Shown here: piece after piece, positions 55,834 to 64,000 of the stretch
How positions within the stretch are numbered: position 1 is the first letter of the stretch
Layout: each line of letters starts with the position of its first letter
Source of the DNA: Prostheceraeus crozeri
Taxonomy: Eukaryota; Platyhelminthes; Polycladida; Euryleptidae
Assembly: GCA_907163375.1 (NCBI GenBank)
Contig: CAJQUW010016191.1
Coordinates: 1 to 64,000, forward strand
Direction of reading: 5' to 3'
DNA length: 64,000 bases
Program-made: the position numbers and the translations under genes
The notes under the pieces: generated by a model
What the model saw: the letters and a program-made list of their open reading frames with translations, nothing else
The model's database searches: none
Told to the model about the DNA's origin: nothing

Positions 55834-56333
55834 ACTGATTCAATATACATTTCTAATTTACTCTTCAATAAATTAGATGCTGCTGGCTGTGTTGGGGGAG
55901 AATTGTGTCAAGGAAAAAATGATTATGGAAATTGTGGAATTATTTTTGCAATGTATATTGCTCCTAAAATAAAATATTGTATTACTGTAGATGAACAAGG
56001 GAGACTTAGTGAAAAGAAAACATTCAAAGAATATTCACAAGATAAAGTAAAAGTAGAAGATTTTCTAAAATTATATTCGGGGAAAACATTATCGACTACA
56101 GTTAATAAACCATGGAAAAGATCTTTAGAAACTGGAATTAGTATTCCTGATAAAAATAATAATACTGAAGAAAAAAAATTCTCTGGTCAAATAAATATTC
56201 TTAAACGTCAAGCACCTGATGAAAATGAAATTATGTTACCTTATAACGGAGAAGATATTCAAGCTGAAATTTTTCAAACAATCATCTGTGAGAGTAATTT
56301 AAGTGATGATGATGACACAAGGGAATAATAATT

Positions 56334-56450
56334 TTTTCATTACATCTAAAAATTTTATAACATCTAAAAATTTATTACATCTAAAAAATTTATTACATCT
56401 AAAAACTGATTACATCTAAAAATTTTATTACATATGAAAATATATTTATC
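56334..56450. repeat. AT-rich tandem repeat between polymerase and clamp-like genes
   Basis: Five to six copies of TTACATCTAAAAATTTA. It lies between convergent genes and may contain their transcript ends. Confidence 0.82.
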
Positions 56451-56485
56451 GAATATTTTGGTATTTTCTATTAAGTTTTATCATA

Positions 56486-57874
56486 TTAAGTTTTATTATA
56501 TAACGTTTTATCAAAAGATAATTTAAATTTATTTTCACTAACTATTGATTCTTCATCATCATCATCAATTGATTCTTCATCATCATCATAAATTGATTCT
56601 TCGACATCATAAATTACATTTTTTGGTATAGGATGCCATTCCCTGATAGGATACCATTCCCTGATGGGAATATCTAATTCTAAATTATATTGATTATTTG
56701 ATAATGATATAATAGAGAAAAATATTGGTCTTTGATCTCTTTTGGAAAATTTAATAACACCATAATCTGAATCACTTTTAGTTTTTATTAAAGATGATAA
56801 AATTTTAAATTGATTAAATGTAAATCCTAATTTAAATTTTGTAGACCCGACACATAGTTGTCTAACAGTATCTTCAACTATACCATCATTATTATTTTCA
56901 ATTGTAAGAAAATGAAATTTAGATAAATTTTGATTATATGTAGTATTAATATCATGTACATCAGTATGAGATATAAATTTTTCTTCACTTAAATTTTTAT
57001 AATTACTAATATTTTTATAATCTTTTTTACTATTTACACCTTTTTCAGATGTTTCAGAATCATCATCTATGTTATCATTATCTATATTATTATCATCATT
57101 ATTATTATAAGATTCTTTAAGATCGGGCAAAGCCCTAGAACCTTCGGTTCGTTTATTATGATTATGATTATGGTCATTGTTAATAGTATAAGGTGTAGTC
57201 CATATATAAATTTTCTCTTGTTGAGCTAAACCATTTATGTAAGATTTTAACAAATTAATATTTAAGTTTGAATATAATCCTATATAAGTATCATCATCAT
57301 ATCTTTGCGGCATTTCTAATGTTTCTTGTTTATAAATTGTATCTCTATAATAAACTTGACATAATAATTCTTCGTTATGCTTTTTACTCTCGATATGAAT
57401 ATTATATTGGTTTTGCTCATCAACAAATAAACTTATTTTTTCTTTGGAAAAAGATTTTAATTTTGTAACTAATTCTTTAATATTGATATAATTAATAATT
57501 TTAGTTTCTATCCAATCAGTATTACTAATTGGTAATACTGCTCTAATAAAACCATAAACATTATTATGACCTATTATAACCATATTTTCTTTATTTAATT
57601 CAACATAAGCTACATCATTATATTTACTTACAATATCCATAAATTTTATAAATGGATCCCCTGGAAATAAACAATAGTTAGTTTCTATAGAAGGTAAACC
57701 TTTTGTTTGTTCTCTAAATATTTCGGCTTGTAATTCAAATAAAATATTTACATCTATACATGGATTATTATTAATATTATCAAAACATTTATTTTCAAAT
57801 CCCGTTGATCTCGTCAAATAAGAAGAACAGGATGATGTGGGCGAATATAATTTTTTTAAATTTGCTTTTTCCAT
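56486..57874 (-). CDS. Acidic-tailed protein, possible sliding-clamp-like (copy 2)
   Basis: 462 residues from the Met of MEKANLKKLY, chosen because TTAGAAAAA-type leader sequence lies just upstream; the frame itself is open for 36 more codons. Segments FIKFMDIVSKYNDVAYVELN, NMVIIGHNN, YINIKELVTKLKSFSKEKIS and a second half with FKLGFTFNQFKILSSLIKTK and GVIKFSKRDQRPIFFSI recall the two-domain pattern of PCNA-type clamps, but this is only an impression. The middle is Asn/Asp-rich and the tail has DDDEES repeats. It is the longest open frame outside the polymerase and has no counterpart in copy 1, where a zinc-finger gene takes its place. Confidence 0.5.
   Translation of the reverse strand: MEKANLKKLYSPTSSCSSYLTRSTGFENKCFDNINNNPCIDVNILFELQAEIFREQTKGLPSIETNYCLFPGDPFIKFMDIVSKYNDVAYVELNKENMVIIGHNNVYGFIRAVLPISNTDWIETKIINYINIKELVTKLKSFSKEKISLFVDEQNQYNIHIESKKHNEELLCQVYYRDTIYKQETLEMPQRYDDDTYIGLYSNLNINLLKSYINGLAQQEKIYIWTTPYTINNDHNHNHNKRTEGSRALPDLKESYNNNDDNNIDNDNIDDDSETSEKGVNSKKDYKNISNYKNLSEEKFISHTDVHDINTTYNQNLSKFHFLTIENNNDGIVEDTVRQLCVGSTKFKLGFTFNQFKILSSLIKTKSDSDYGVIKFSKRDQRPIFFSIISLSNNQYNLELDIPIREWYPIREWHPIPKNVIYDVEESIYDDDEESIDDDDEESIVSENKFKLSFDKTLYNKT
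57124..57151. repeat. Two mini-hairpins inside the clamp-like gene
   Basis: GGGCAAAGCCC and GAACCTTCGGTTC, adjacent perfect palindromes with 3- or 5-base loops, within the Asn/Asp-rich coding part and without closing the frame. Confidence 0.8.
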
Positions 57875-57950
57875 TTTTTTTATTTTTATTAGAAAAAAAG
57901 TTATTTTTTTAATTTTTATTAGAAAAAATTTATTTTTTTTATTGTTAAAA
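57875..57950. promoter_or_regulatory. Divergent promoter region between clamp-like and fibre-like genes
   Basis: 76 bases, almost only A and T, with two copies of TTTTTATTAGAAAAAA on the plus strand and ending TTTTTTATTGTTAAAAAATG. It is the counterpart of 4781-4798 in copy 1 and the best case of the recurring leader motif used in both directions. Confidence 0.5.
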
Positions 57951-58844
57951 AATGATATTACCAAATGTTGGTGGAGATGCATGTATCCCGAATAATCGTG
58001 AATCAGAAATATAAATGGAAAATTATATCATGAAAACTGGAGACATTTTATCTGGTCCATTGCATCTTTCTATTCTTCCGCAACAAAATACAGAGTCAAC
58101 AAATAAACAATATGTTGTCTACACAAATCAATGACTTAAAAGAAAAATATATAAACGATGTTTTGGTTCCACTGATGAGTGAATTAAAGTTGCTTAAACT
58201 TAATGACAAATCATTAAACGAAAAATTATTAAAACTTGATGAAAAGGATAGAGAGCTAGAAGCAGATATAGCAAAACTTTTTAAAAAGATTTCAGAACAA
58301 TCAAAAATTTTAATATTACTTTCTATAAATTTAAAATCTGCAGTCATTAAAAATAAACATCAGATAAAATTATTGAAAGAACAATTAGAAGATGAAATAG
58401 AAAAACTTCCTGAAAGAATTAAAAAAAATTTAAAGCAGTTACAAACTACATTCCAGAAAAGTAAGTGTTGATGAACTAAGTTCTAAAATTACTCAACAAA
58501 TGAAAAAGATGAATAGAATAATTAATGAAGTAAACTCGCTTAATCAAAAAGTTGATAAAATGAAAACTCTTAAAATCAATTTAGAAAATGAATTAAAGAA
58601 AAATTTACAAGAAAACTCTAAAGAAAATAAAGAACAGTTAGATTCTGTTAAAAGACAATTAGATGTTATTAAAATTAAGTTAAACGCTCTTAAAGTGGCG
58701 TTGAAGATGAATCAGGAGAAAATGCAAGTTAATAGAAAAGAAATTAAAGTACATCACACGCTGCTTGACGCGATAGATAAAGTGCAACGGAAAATTAATA
58801 AAGTTATCACGAAGTTGTTGGACATTCACACACGTAAATCTTAA
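57951..58844 (+). pseudogene. Fibre-like coiled-coil protein (Polinton copy 2, fossil)
   Basis: Same plan as 4799-5536: an N-terminal PNVGGDACI and MKTGDILSGPLHLSILPQQN with NKQYV, then a long coiled coil rich in Leu, Lys and Glu (LKLNDKSLNEKLLKLDEKDR), a second helical part with LNQKVDKMKTL, and a conserved end INKVITKLLDIHT. The head motif looks like phage tail-fibre repeats and suggests a trimeric fibre. Fossil with a few breaks. Confidence 0.6.
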
Positions 58845-58967
58845 CGTAAATATTTTTCCCAAAAGTCAAATTTATTCCTAAAAAATGCCTAAAAATTCCT
58901 AAAAATAATTTATAAGCACAATCTTAAACATTTTGCTACAAATCAAAGAATTGCTCATGAACCACGT

Positions 58968-59432
58968 ATGAATCCTGTTTATCATTATGATAATAGAGAA
59001 ACAGTTCACACGGAGGGAGCTGGCATCTTTTCTGGTATTGGAAGTATCGTTAACTTAATTAAAAATGATAAAGATTTGATTACATCTGCTGCAAAAGGAG
59101 CAGCTGCTACAGGTAGTACAGCTATTGCAATATCAAATGCTGTTAAATCTCAAAACGAATTAAAACAACTAGAAGCTATTCGTAAACTTAAGAATGATTC
59201 TGAAGAACTAAAAAATTTAAAAAAACTTTCAGAGGAAACAAAAAACAAAATTGCTAACATAGCTGTGGGGGATGAAACCTTGAGGAGCGGAGCTCCGTCT
59301 GATAGTAAACATAAGAAGAAATCAGGCATAGCCATAAAACGTTCAATTGAAGAAATAGGAGGTAATGGTGTTAATAGCAACCTTCGGTCTAACCAGCAAA
59401 GCTGTAGCGGAGCTGGTCTAGCAAAATTCTAA
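58968..59432 (+). CDS. Minor capsid or membrane-active protein, pVI-like candidate (copy 2)
   Basis: 154 residues, open. The N-terminus MNPVYHYDNRETVHTEGAGI with FSGIGSIVNLIKNDKDLI matches copy 1. The C-terminal third is longer here and contains sequence encoded by mini-hairpins (RSGAPSD and NLRSNQQSCSGAGL). It lies between the fibre-like and capsid genes; in copy 1 this gene and the capsid gene are inverted together. Confidence 0.58.
   Translation: MNPVYHYDNRETVHTEGAGIFSGIGSIVNLIKNDKDLITSAAKGAAATGSTAIAISNAVKSQNELKQLEAIRKLKNDSEELKNLKKLSEETKNKIANIAVGDETLRSGAPSDSKHKKKSGIAIKRSIEEIGGNGVNSNLRSNQQSCSGAGLAKF
59284..59415. repeat. Mini-hairpins inside the pVI-like gene
   Basis: GGAGCGGAGCTCC (59284-59296), ACCTTCGGT and CCAGC...AGCGGAGCTGG with AGCAAAGCT (about 59381-59415). 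They add in-frame codons that copy 1 does not have. Confidence 0.75.
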
Positions 59433-59439
59433 AATTTTT

Positions 59440-59565
59440 TTAATAAAATTTTTTTAGTAAAATTTTTTTAGCAACATTTTTTTTAGTAAAATTATTTTAG
59501 GAAAATTTTTTACTAAAGGTTTTTTAGTAAAATTTTTTTAGTAAATTTTTTTAGTAAAATTTTTT
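59440..59565. repeat. AT-rich tandem repeat before the capsid gene
   Basis: Seven or eight copies of TTTTTTTAGTAAAA type words between the pVI-like and capsid genes. Probably part of the promoter spacer. Confidence 0.8.
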
Positions 59566-59609
59566 CTGTGTGTGAGAAAAAACAAAAAGTCAAATTATTT
59601 TTTATAAAA

Positions 59610-60944
59610 ATGTCTTCGCTTATCGAAAATAAATTTGAATTAGATAAACCACCAGGTGTTAGTTATAATCAAAAAAAGAATGACTATATAAGAATTGCTA
59701 TGAATCCCGGATCTTCTAGTAGAGTAAATACTGGAGGAGATTTAATTTTTGAAGTTGATAATCAACAAAGTTATATATATCTACCTGATTCATTTTTACA
59801 CTGTGAATATTCTTTATATAGTGATGCTAATTTTACAACACCATTACCAGAAACCGATAATATTGCACTAGAGAATAATTTCTTTCCAAGATTATTTACA
59901 CAAATGCGTTTAGATGTTGCAACTCAAAATATAGAAACAATAAGTGATTCTCCAGGTGTAATTGATACAATGCTTAGATTTGTAACAATTGGTGAAAATA
60001 ATAAAAAGTATGAAATCGAAGGTTGGTTTCCTGATACTAATGATGGTATAATTGTTGATGATTTAACTCACGCTGGAACAGATGCCGCAGGAATTGCGAA
60101 AGATGTAGAAAATATTGCAAACCATTTAAATAAAACAAACAATAGTGCATATAAAGAAAGACGTGAATTTAACAAGAAAAGTAAACAGACAGTAAATTAG
60201 TCATTGTCTCCATTATTCGGATATTTAGATTATGATAAAATATCATATCAATTAAAATTTAAATTAATAATTCATCGCAGAGAAAATAATGAATTAATCT
60301 TTTTTGGTAAGACTGGAAAAAAAGCATATTTAAAAATTGATAGACTTGAATGGTGGATTAAGCATATTACTCCTAGTTTAGAGATTGAAACAGCTATTGC
60401 AAAAAGATTAAATACTAACAAACCAATTCCAGTAAATTTTCTAAAGCGTACTGCTAGTTCAGTAACTTTTTCCGAACAAAGATTTAACTGGCATTTTACT
60501 AGAACTGCGAATACTCCAAGATATTTATTACTAACTTTTCAAAGAAATAATTCTCCAAGTTTTGATAAGAACAATAATCTTTTTCATATTAATACAATTC
60601 GAAGTTTACAAGTTTCATTAAATCAAACCCGATATCCAATTGATCCATTAAGATTCGATGATACCAATAATCAATTTATGGAAGGATATGATTCTTATAG
60701 AAATCTTTGTATAGAATTTGGAGTTGAACCACAATTAACTCCTGGAGATTGGAGACATTTATATCCTGTTTTCTGTTTCGATTTAAGTGCACAATCTAAA
60801 GATATTATCAAGACTGGTTGTGATGTAACAATTAATATTGAAAAGAAAGATTCCACAACTTCATTGATGGCTTATGGTTTATTGCTAGAAGATGTAAAAT
60901 ATTCTATTGAAATTCTTAATGGAAAGATGGCTAGGATAGGCTAA
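59610..60944 (+). pseudogene. Major capsid protein, double jelly roll (Polinton copy 2, fossil)
   Basis: The start is chosen at MSSLIENKFELDKPPG after TTTTTTATAAAA. Shows MNPGSSSRVNTGGDLIFEVD, FTQMRLDVATQNIETISDSP, SPLFGYLDYDKISYQLKFKL, SLNQTRYPIDPLRFDDTNN and a C-terminal part YPVFCFDLSAQSKDIIKTGC, as in Polinton and adintovirus hexon-like capsid proteins. It forms the particle shell. Near-identical to copy 1. Fossil, almost intact. Confidence 0.88.
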
Positions 60945-60959
60945 AGCCCAAGACTTCGT

Positions 60960-61180
60960 CGATTAATTAGTTTTTTTTGATAACTTAAAATTTTCATAAC
61001 TAGAATAGATTAAAAAATTTTTCATAACTTAAAATTTTTTCATAACTAGAATAGATTCAAAATTTTTTGATAACTTAAAATTTTCGTAACTAGAATAGAT
61101 TAAAAATTTTTGGTAACTTAAAATTTTTTCATAACTAGAATAGATTAAAAATTTTTCCTAACTTAAAATTTTTTTATTAA
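60960..61180. repeat. Tandem repeat of about 45 bp before the pX-like gene
   Basis: Four to five copies of AACTTAAAATTTTTTCATAA followed by CTAGAATAGATTAAAAATTT. Non-coding spacer, ending in TTTTTTTATTAAAAATG at the next gene. Confidence 0.85.
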
Positions 61181-61182
61181 AA

Positions 61183-61664
61183 ATGTCGCAAGCGAAAAGT
61201 AATAATAATAAAACTGTTGAATTAAAATTACGTAACATTGCTGACAAAAATAAACCTAAAACTGTTACGATTAATAAAAAAAGTATTACATAAGTAAACC
61301 AATGATAGAGAATATTCAATTACAAGAAGAAAAGAATGGTGGAATTCTCCCATTAATTCCACTATTAATAGGTGGCATAGCAGCAGCAGGAAGTGTTGCA
61401 GGTGGAACAGCTGGTATTGTCCAAGCAGTAAATAAAAATAAATCAGAGAAGGCAGCATTAGAAGAACAAAAACGTCATGATAGAGAGTTAGAGAAAGTTG
61501 CTAGTGGTGACGGAATAGTAGATAATTTTATTAGTAAACTAACTTTAGTTGATGAAGGAAAACGAGTTCTTAAAAATATTCTCCGCAATGTTGATGATTT
61601 AATTGAAATTAAAGAAACTAAAGATGGTTCTGGAATATATCTAAGTCCTAGTATGATAAGGTAA
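61183..61664 (+). pseudogene. Hydrophobic minor virion protein, pX-like candidate (copy 2, fossil)
   Basis: Counterpart of 7499-7972: a basic N-terminus VELKLRN, a GGILPLIPLLIGGIAAAG hydrophobic core, a Lys/Glu helix and the GSGIYLSPSMIR end. It precedes PLA2-integrase by about 20 bases, as in copy 1. Lightly broken. Confidence 0.58.
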
Positions 61665-61686
61665 AACATTTATTTTATCTTTTAAA

Positions 61687-62997
61687 ATGAATTCTACAAA
61701 TTCCGAACATTTAATTAAATTAAAAATTTCTAATTTAGATTTTTTAAATTATCTCTTAAAAGTACATAAAACCTCAAATTGTAAAATTTATGAAGGTAAC
61801 GATATACAAAAAACATTAGAAAACTTTCCTGCATTTATTTGGAGTAAATATTCGAAAGAAAAATATCTTCCTGGTCATTCATATACCGGTCCAGGAACTC
61901 GATTAGATATAAGACTAGATGAGAATAATAATCCAAAACCAGGTGAGGAACCAATAAATAGAGTAGTCGCCGCAGCTTACAGGCATGATTTGGCTTATCG
62001 AAATCATGACCTAAGTTCTCGACATTTAGCTGATAAGAAGATGATTCAAGAATTAGATAGTATTCAAAATCCTACATTTAGAGAAAAAATTGAAAGAATG
62101 TTTGTTAAGAAAGCTTTACAAGCTAAAATATTATTCGGTCAGGGTTTAAGTGAAACGACAGCAAAGCTGTCTGAGAGCAACGCTCGAACCTACGCGTCTG
62201 AAATTCATAAAGAATACAGAAGGCCTAAATATTTATTGAAAGTAAAAGTATTTAATAAAGATGATATTTGGAGTGCTGATCTTATTCATATGCCGAATGA
62301 AAGGGACTACAAATACGCATTGACCGTTATAGATTTATATACACGATACGCTTGGGTAAAGCCTTTAAAAAATAAAAGTGGTCTGTCAGTTAAATATGCG
62401 TTTGAAGAAATCTTTAAAGAAAGTAATAGAAAGCCTAAAAAATTGTTTGTTGATAAAGGGTCGGAATTTTATAACCGAAACGTTCAGCCACTATTTGAAA
62501 CTGTGTATTCAATTGAAAATGCAGGGAAGGCCGTAGTGATAGAAAGATTCAATCGGACGTTAAAAAATAAATTATTGAAGTAATTTACTGAGCAAAGAAA
62601 TCAGAAATGGTTGAAGATATTACCAGGAATTGTAGAAGAGTACAATAATAAAGTTCATTCTGGTATTGAAGAAACCCCAAAGAATGCTTCTGACGACCCT
62701 GATTTAATCCGAAAGAAAATATTCGAGAATAATTATTCGAACGAAAATAATAATTTGAATGAGAGTAATCCGAATTTGCAGAAACGTAAACCGAAATTTA
62801 AAATTGGTGATAGAGTTAGAATATTTAAGTATAAGAATAAATTTGAAAAAGGCTTTGTTGGCTACTGGACTAAAGAAATATTTGAAGTTTGTGAAATAAA
62901 CCAAACTTATCCGATTACTTATGAAATTAAAGATTTAGATAATGAGGATATCAGAGGCCGATTTTATGAAAACGAATTACAACGAAGTGATTTTTAA
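61687..62997 (+). pseudogene. PLA2-like domain fused to RVE integrase (Polinton copy 2, fossil)
   Basis: One open stretch runs from the PLA2-like head (YTGPGTRLDIRLDENN, INRVVAAAYRHDLAYRNHD with HDxxY) through KALQAKILFGQG into the integrase core (WSADLIHMPNERDYKYALTV with the first Asp, LFVDKGSEFYNRN with the second, VIERFNRTLKNKL with the Glu). After it comes the SH3-like C-terminal domain (FKIGDRVRIFKYKNKFEKG ... RGRFYENELQRSDF). Integrase inserts the element; parvovirus-type PLA2 breaches endosomal membrane during entry. The fusion is directly visible here because both domains lie in the same uninterrupted frame. Fossil with about one break. Confidence 0.85.
62155..62190. repeat. Mini-hairpins at the PLA2-integrase joint
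   Basis: ACAGCAAAGCTGT and GAGCAACGCTC, encoding TTAKLSESNAR in frame between the PLA2-like helix and the integrase linker. Copy 1 lacks this stretch at the same place. Confidence 0.8.
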
Positions 62998-63025
62998 TTA
63001 TCATTATCATTATTTATTATTGGAA

Positions 63026-63500
63026 CTATTGTTTCGGGAATGAAAATCTCTTGTTCAATTCTAACATAATATCTAGAAATGGTACTCCTTTTTGTAATTT
63101 CAATAAAACATAAAGACATAATTGACCACAATAAGTAGTTCCCGGTTTTTGAATTTGAAATGTATTATAAGTTCCATTGCCAAGTAATTTTTTGACTTCG
63201 TTTGTTGGAGGCAATCCATAAGAGTCGAACCAATAGTTCTCAGCCTCTGGGCGGTCGAAATAGTAATTATCTCGATTTTTATTAAAGATACCTGCAGACC
63301 AATGTACACCTTTTTCATCTGACGTATGAAGATTTGTTATGAAATTTATAGTTATTGTTAGCTTATTTTTTATGAATTGTAATTCGTCTCTCATTAGAAC
63401 ATGAAAATTCTTTATTCCCAATTGATTTGCGATTTTCTTTAAGCGAAATTCGTTGTTGTTTGTGTTCCATATAATTTTTAAAACTGATTTATGTTGCTCA
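63026..63500 (-). pseudogene. Adenain-like cysteine protease (Polinton copy 2, fossil)
   Basis: MGIKNFHVLMRDELQFI, KGVHWSAGIFNKN with the His-Trp pair, WFDSYGLPPTNEVKKLLGNG and FQIQKPGTTYCGQLCLYVLL mark the adenovirus-type maturation protease with its His, acidic residue, Gln and Cys. It faces the integrase gene across 28 bases. It is the last recognisable gene before the presumed right end. Fossil. Confidence 0.85.
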
Positions 63501-63520
63501 TTTTATAATAAAAAATTTCT

Positions 63521-64000
63521 TATAGGGACCCCTAGATTAAAAAAATGTCCCATAATGATGACTTTCCGTTCTACTTATTCGATTTTTGAAATGATTATAT
63601 TATAATTATTCTAATCTATATTGTTTTACATATTTCCATTTTCTTCATGAACTTCATTTGTTAATATGTTTCATCGTTAAAATGATTGTTTAAAATTGCC
63701 ATAACAACTAACCCGCATATCGGCGTTTATGCGTTCTGAGTTCACAAGAAGAATTTTATTGTCATTTGCTTTTATTGTCAATGCACTCTTATGTGCTAAA
63801 TCTATTCATGTCTTCACAATGGGAAGTACTTTACTACCCGTATGTGTTTGGCAAACGCTAAATGAATTTTGCAAATCGATTTCTAAAACGGAATTTGAAA
63901 ACAAACTTTGAAAACAGACTTTGAAAATAGATTTTGAAAACAGATTCTGAAAATAATTTACGTAGGGGCAAATTGAAATGTCAAAACTTTACGCACGCGT
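63521..64000. other. Sequence after the presumed Polinton end
   Basis: Begins TATAGG, matching the hexamer before 47415. AT-rich. Near 63895-63950 five imperfect copies of TTTGAAAACAGA-type words form a short tandem repeat. No gene recognised; it may be flanking DNA or still part of the Polinton. Confidence 0.5.

Larger units (their letters stand above)
51744..56328 (+). pseudogene. Polinton DNA polymerase B with intein (copy 2, fossil)
   Basis: Protein-primed-type family B polymerase that replicates Polintons. In order: a Lys/Arg-rich N-terminal stretch, a conserved segment around RSHRGAGINMKYRIKEYFGE, the exonuclease region YGSTYIWDL and HNSSGFDSHFP, a helical linker, motif A DATSLYPSAMYDE, motif B LLMNSLYGK, and motif C interrupted by a 350-residue intein (IHYTD before, TDSIYIS after). 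The C-terminal part includes KIKYCITVDEQG and an acidic tail. It lies downstream of the ATPase and small genes on the same strand. Fossil with a few breaks; the intein and the C-terminal part are in one long open stretch. Confidence 0.9.
47415..63520. mobile_element. Polinton/Maverick copy 2, nearly full set of genes (fossil)
   Basis: Starts AGTAGTATATAG like the end of copy 1. Gene order (plus unless stated): membrane protein, DUF-like conserved protein, penton, packaging ATPase, two small basic genes, polymerase B with intein, clamp-like gene (minus), fibre-like gene, pVI-like, major capsid, pX-like, PLA2-integrase, protease (minus). The right end is uncertain: no inverted copy of the left end is seen, but TATAGG occurs at 47409-47414 and 63521-63526 and could be the 6-bp target duplication. 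It is a fossil with about ten breaks; five or six genes are open. The high share of open frames suggests a recent arrival. Confidence 0.9.

Noticed and set aside
47335-63530. The shared word CTTATAGGGAC at 47335 and 63519 as a longer duplication around Polinton copy 2
   Set aside because: The left copy lies about 70 bases outside the element end, so it cannot be the target duplication; a chance match is more likely.

Overview
This is animal nuclear DNA, probably from a marine invertebrate. The evidence is a multi-exon gene with GT-AG introns and a filamin-type calponin-homology (CH) domain, a tRNA-derived SINE, a LINE fragment, several classes of DNA transposon, and two Polinton/Maverick (adintovirus-like) elements. 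The phylum cannot be fixed from sequence alone. I saw no rRNA, no tRNA gene and no CRISPR array.

Layout. (1) 1-11658: the right-hand part of a decayed Polinton (copy 1) that enters from the left edge: DNA polymerase B with part of an intein, zinc-finger gene, fibre-like coiled-coil gene, major capsid gene, two minor-capsid-like genes, a PLA2-integrase fusion gene, adenain-type protease, a possible death-effector-domain gene and a small membrane protein, ending in a GC-rich terminal hairpin. (2) 11659-14766: sequence in which I recognise no gene. (3) About 14767-32183, plus strand: a host gene of at least seven exons encoding a CH domain, a filamin repeat and a long Ser/Lys-rich tail. Its introns hold remains of piggyBac, mariner, LINE, SINE and a non-autonomous hAT element that contains a perfect 92-bp palindrome. 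(4) 32990-39556: a large transposon with inverted repeats of about 690 bp, carrying a decayed Crypton-type tyrosine recombinase and split by a young Harbinger whose HARBI1 transposase is open. (5) 39965-44187: a foldback repeat split by a hAT element, which is itself split by a mariner. (6) 44188-47408: no recognised gene. (7) 47415 to about 63520: a second, fuller Polinton (copy 2) with its packaging ATPase and penton gene and a complete 350-residue intein containing a LAGLIDADG endonuclease inside the polymerase catalytic motif YTD/TDS.

How the parts relate. Both Polintons are fossils with roughly ten or more breaks each, although several genes remain open. They share most proteins but differ by inversions and gene replacement, carry the same AT-rich promoter-like leader, and are peppered with short GC-rich hairpins, some inside coding sequence. 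The strongest candidates for something undescribed are the polymerase intein, the PLA2-integrase fusion, the mini-hairpins, the death-effector-like gene and the tyrosine-recombinase gene found between long inverted repeats.
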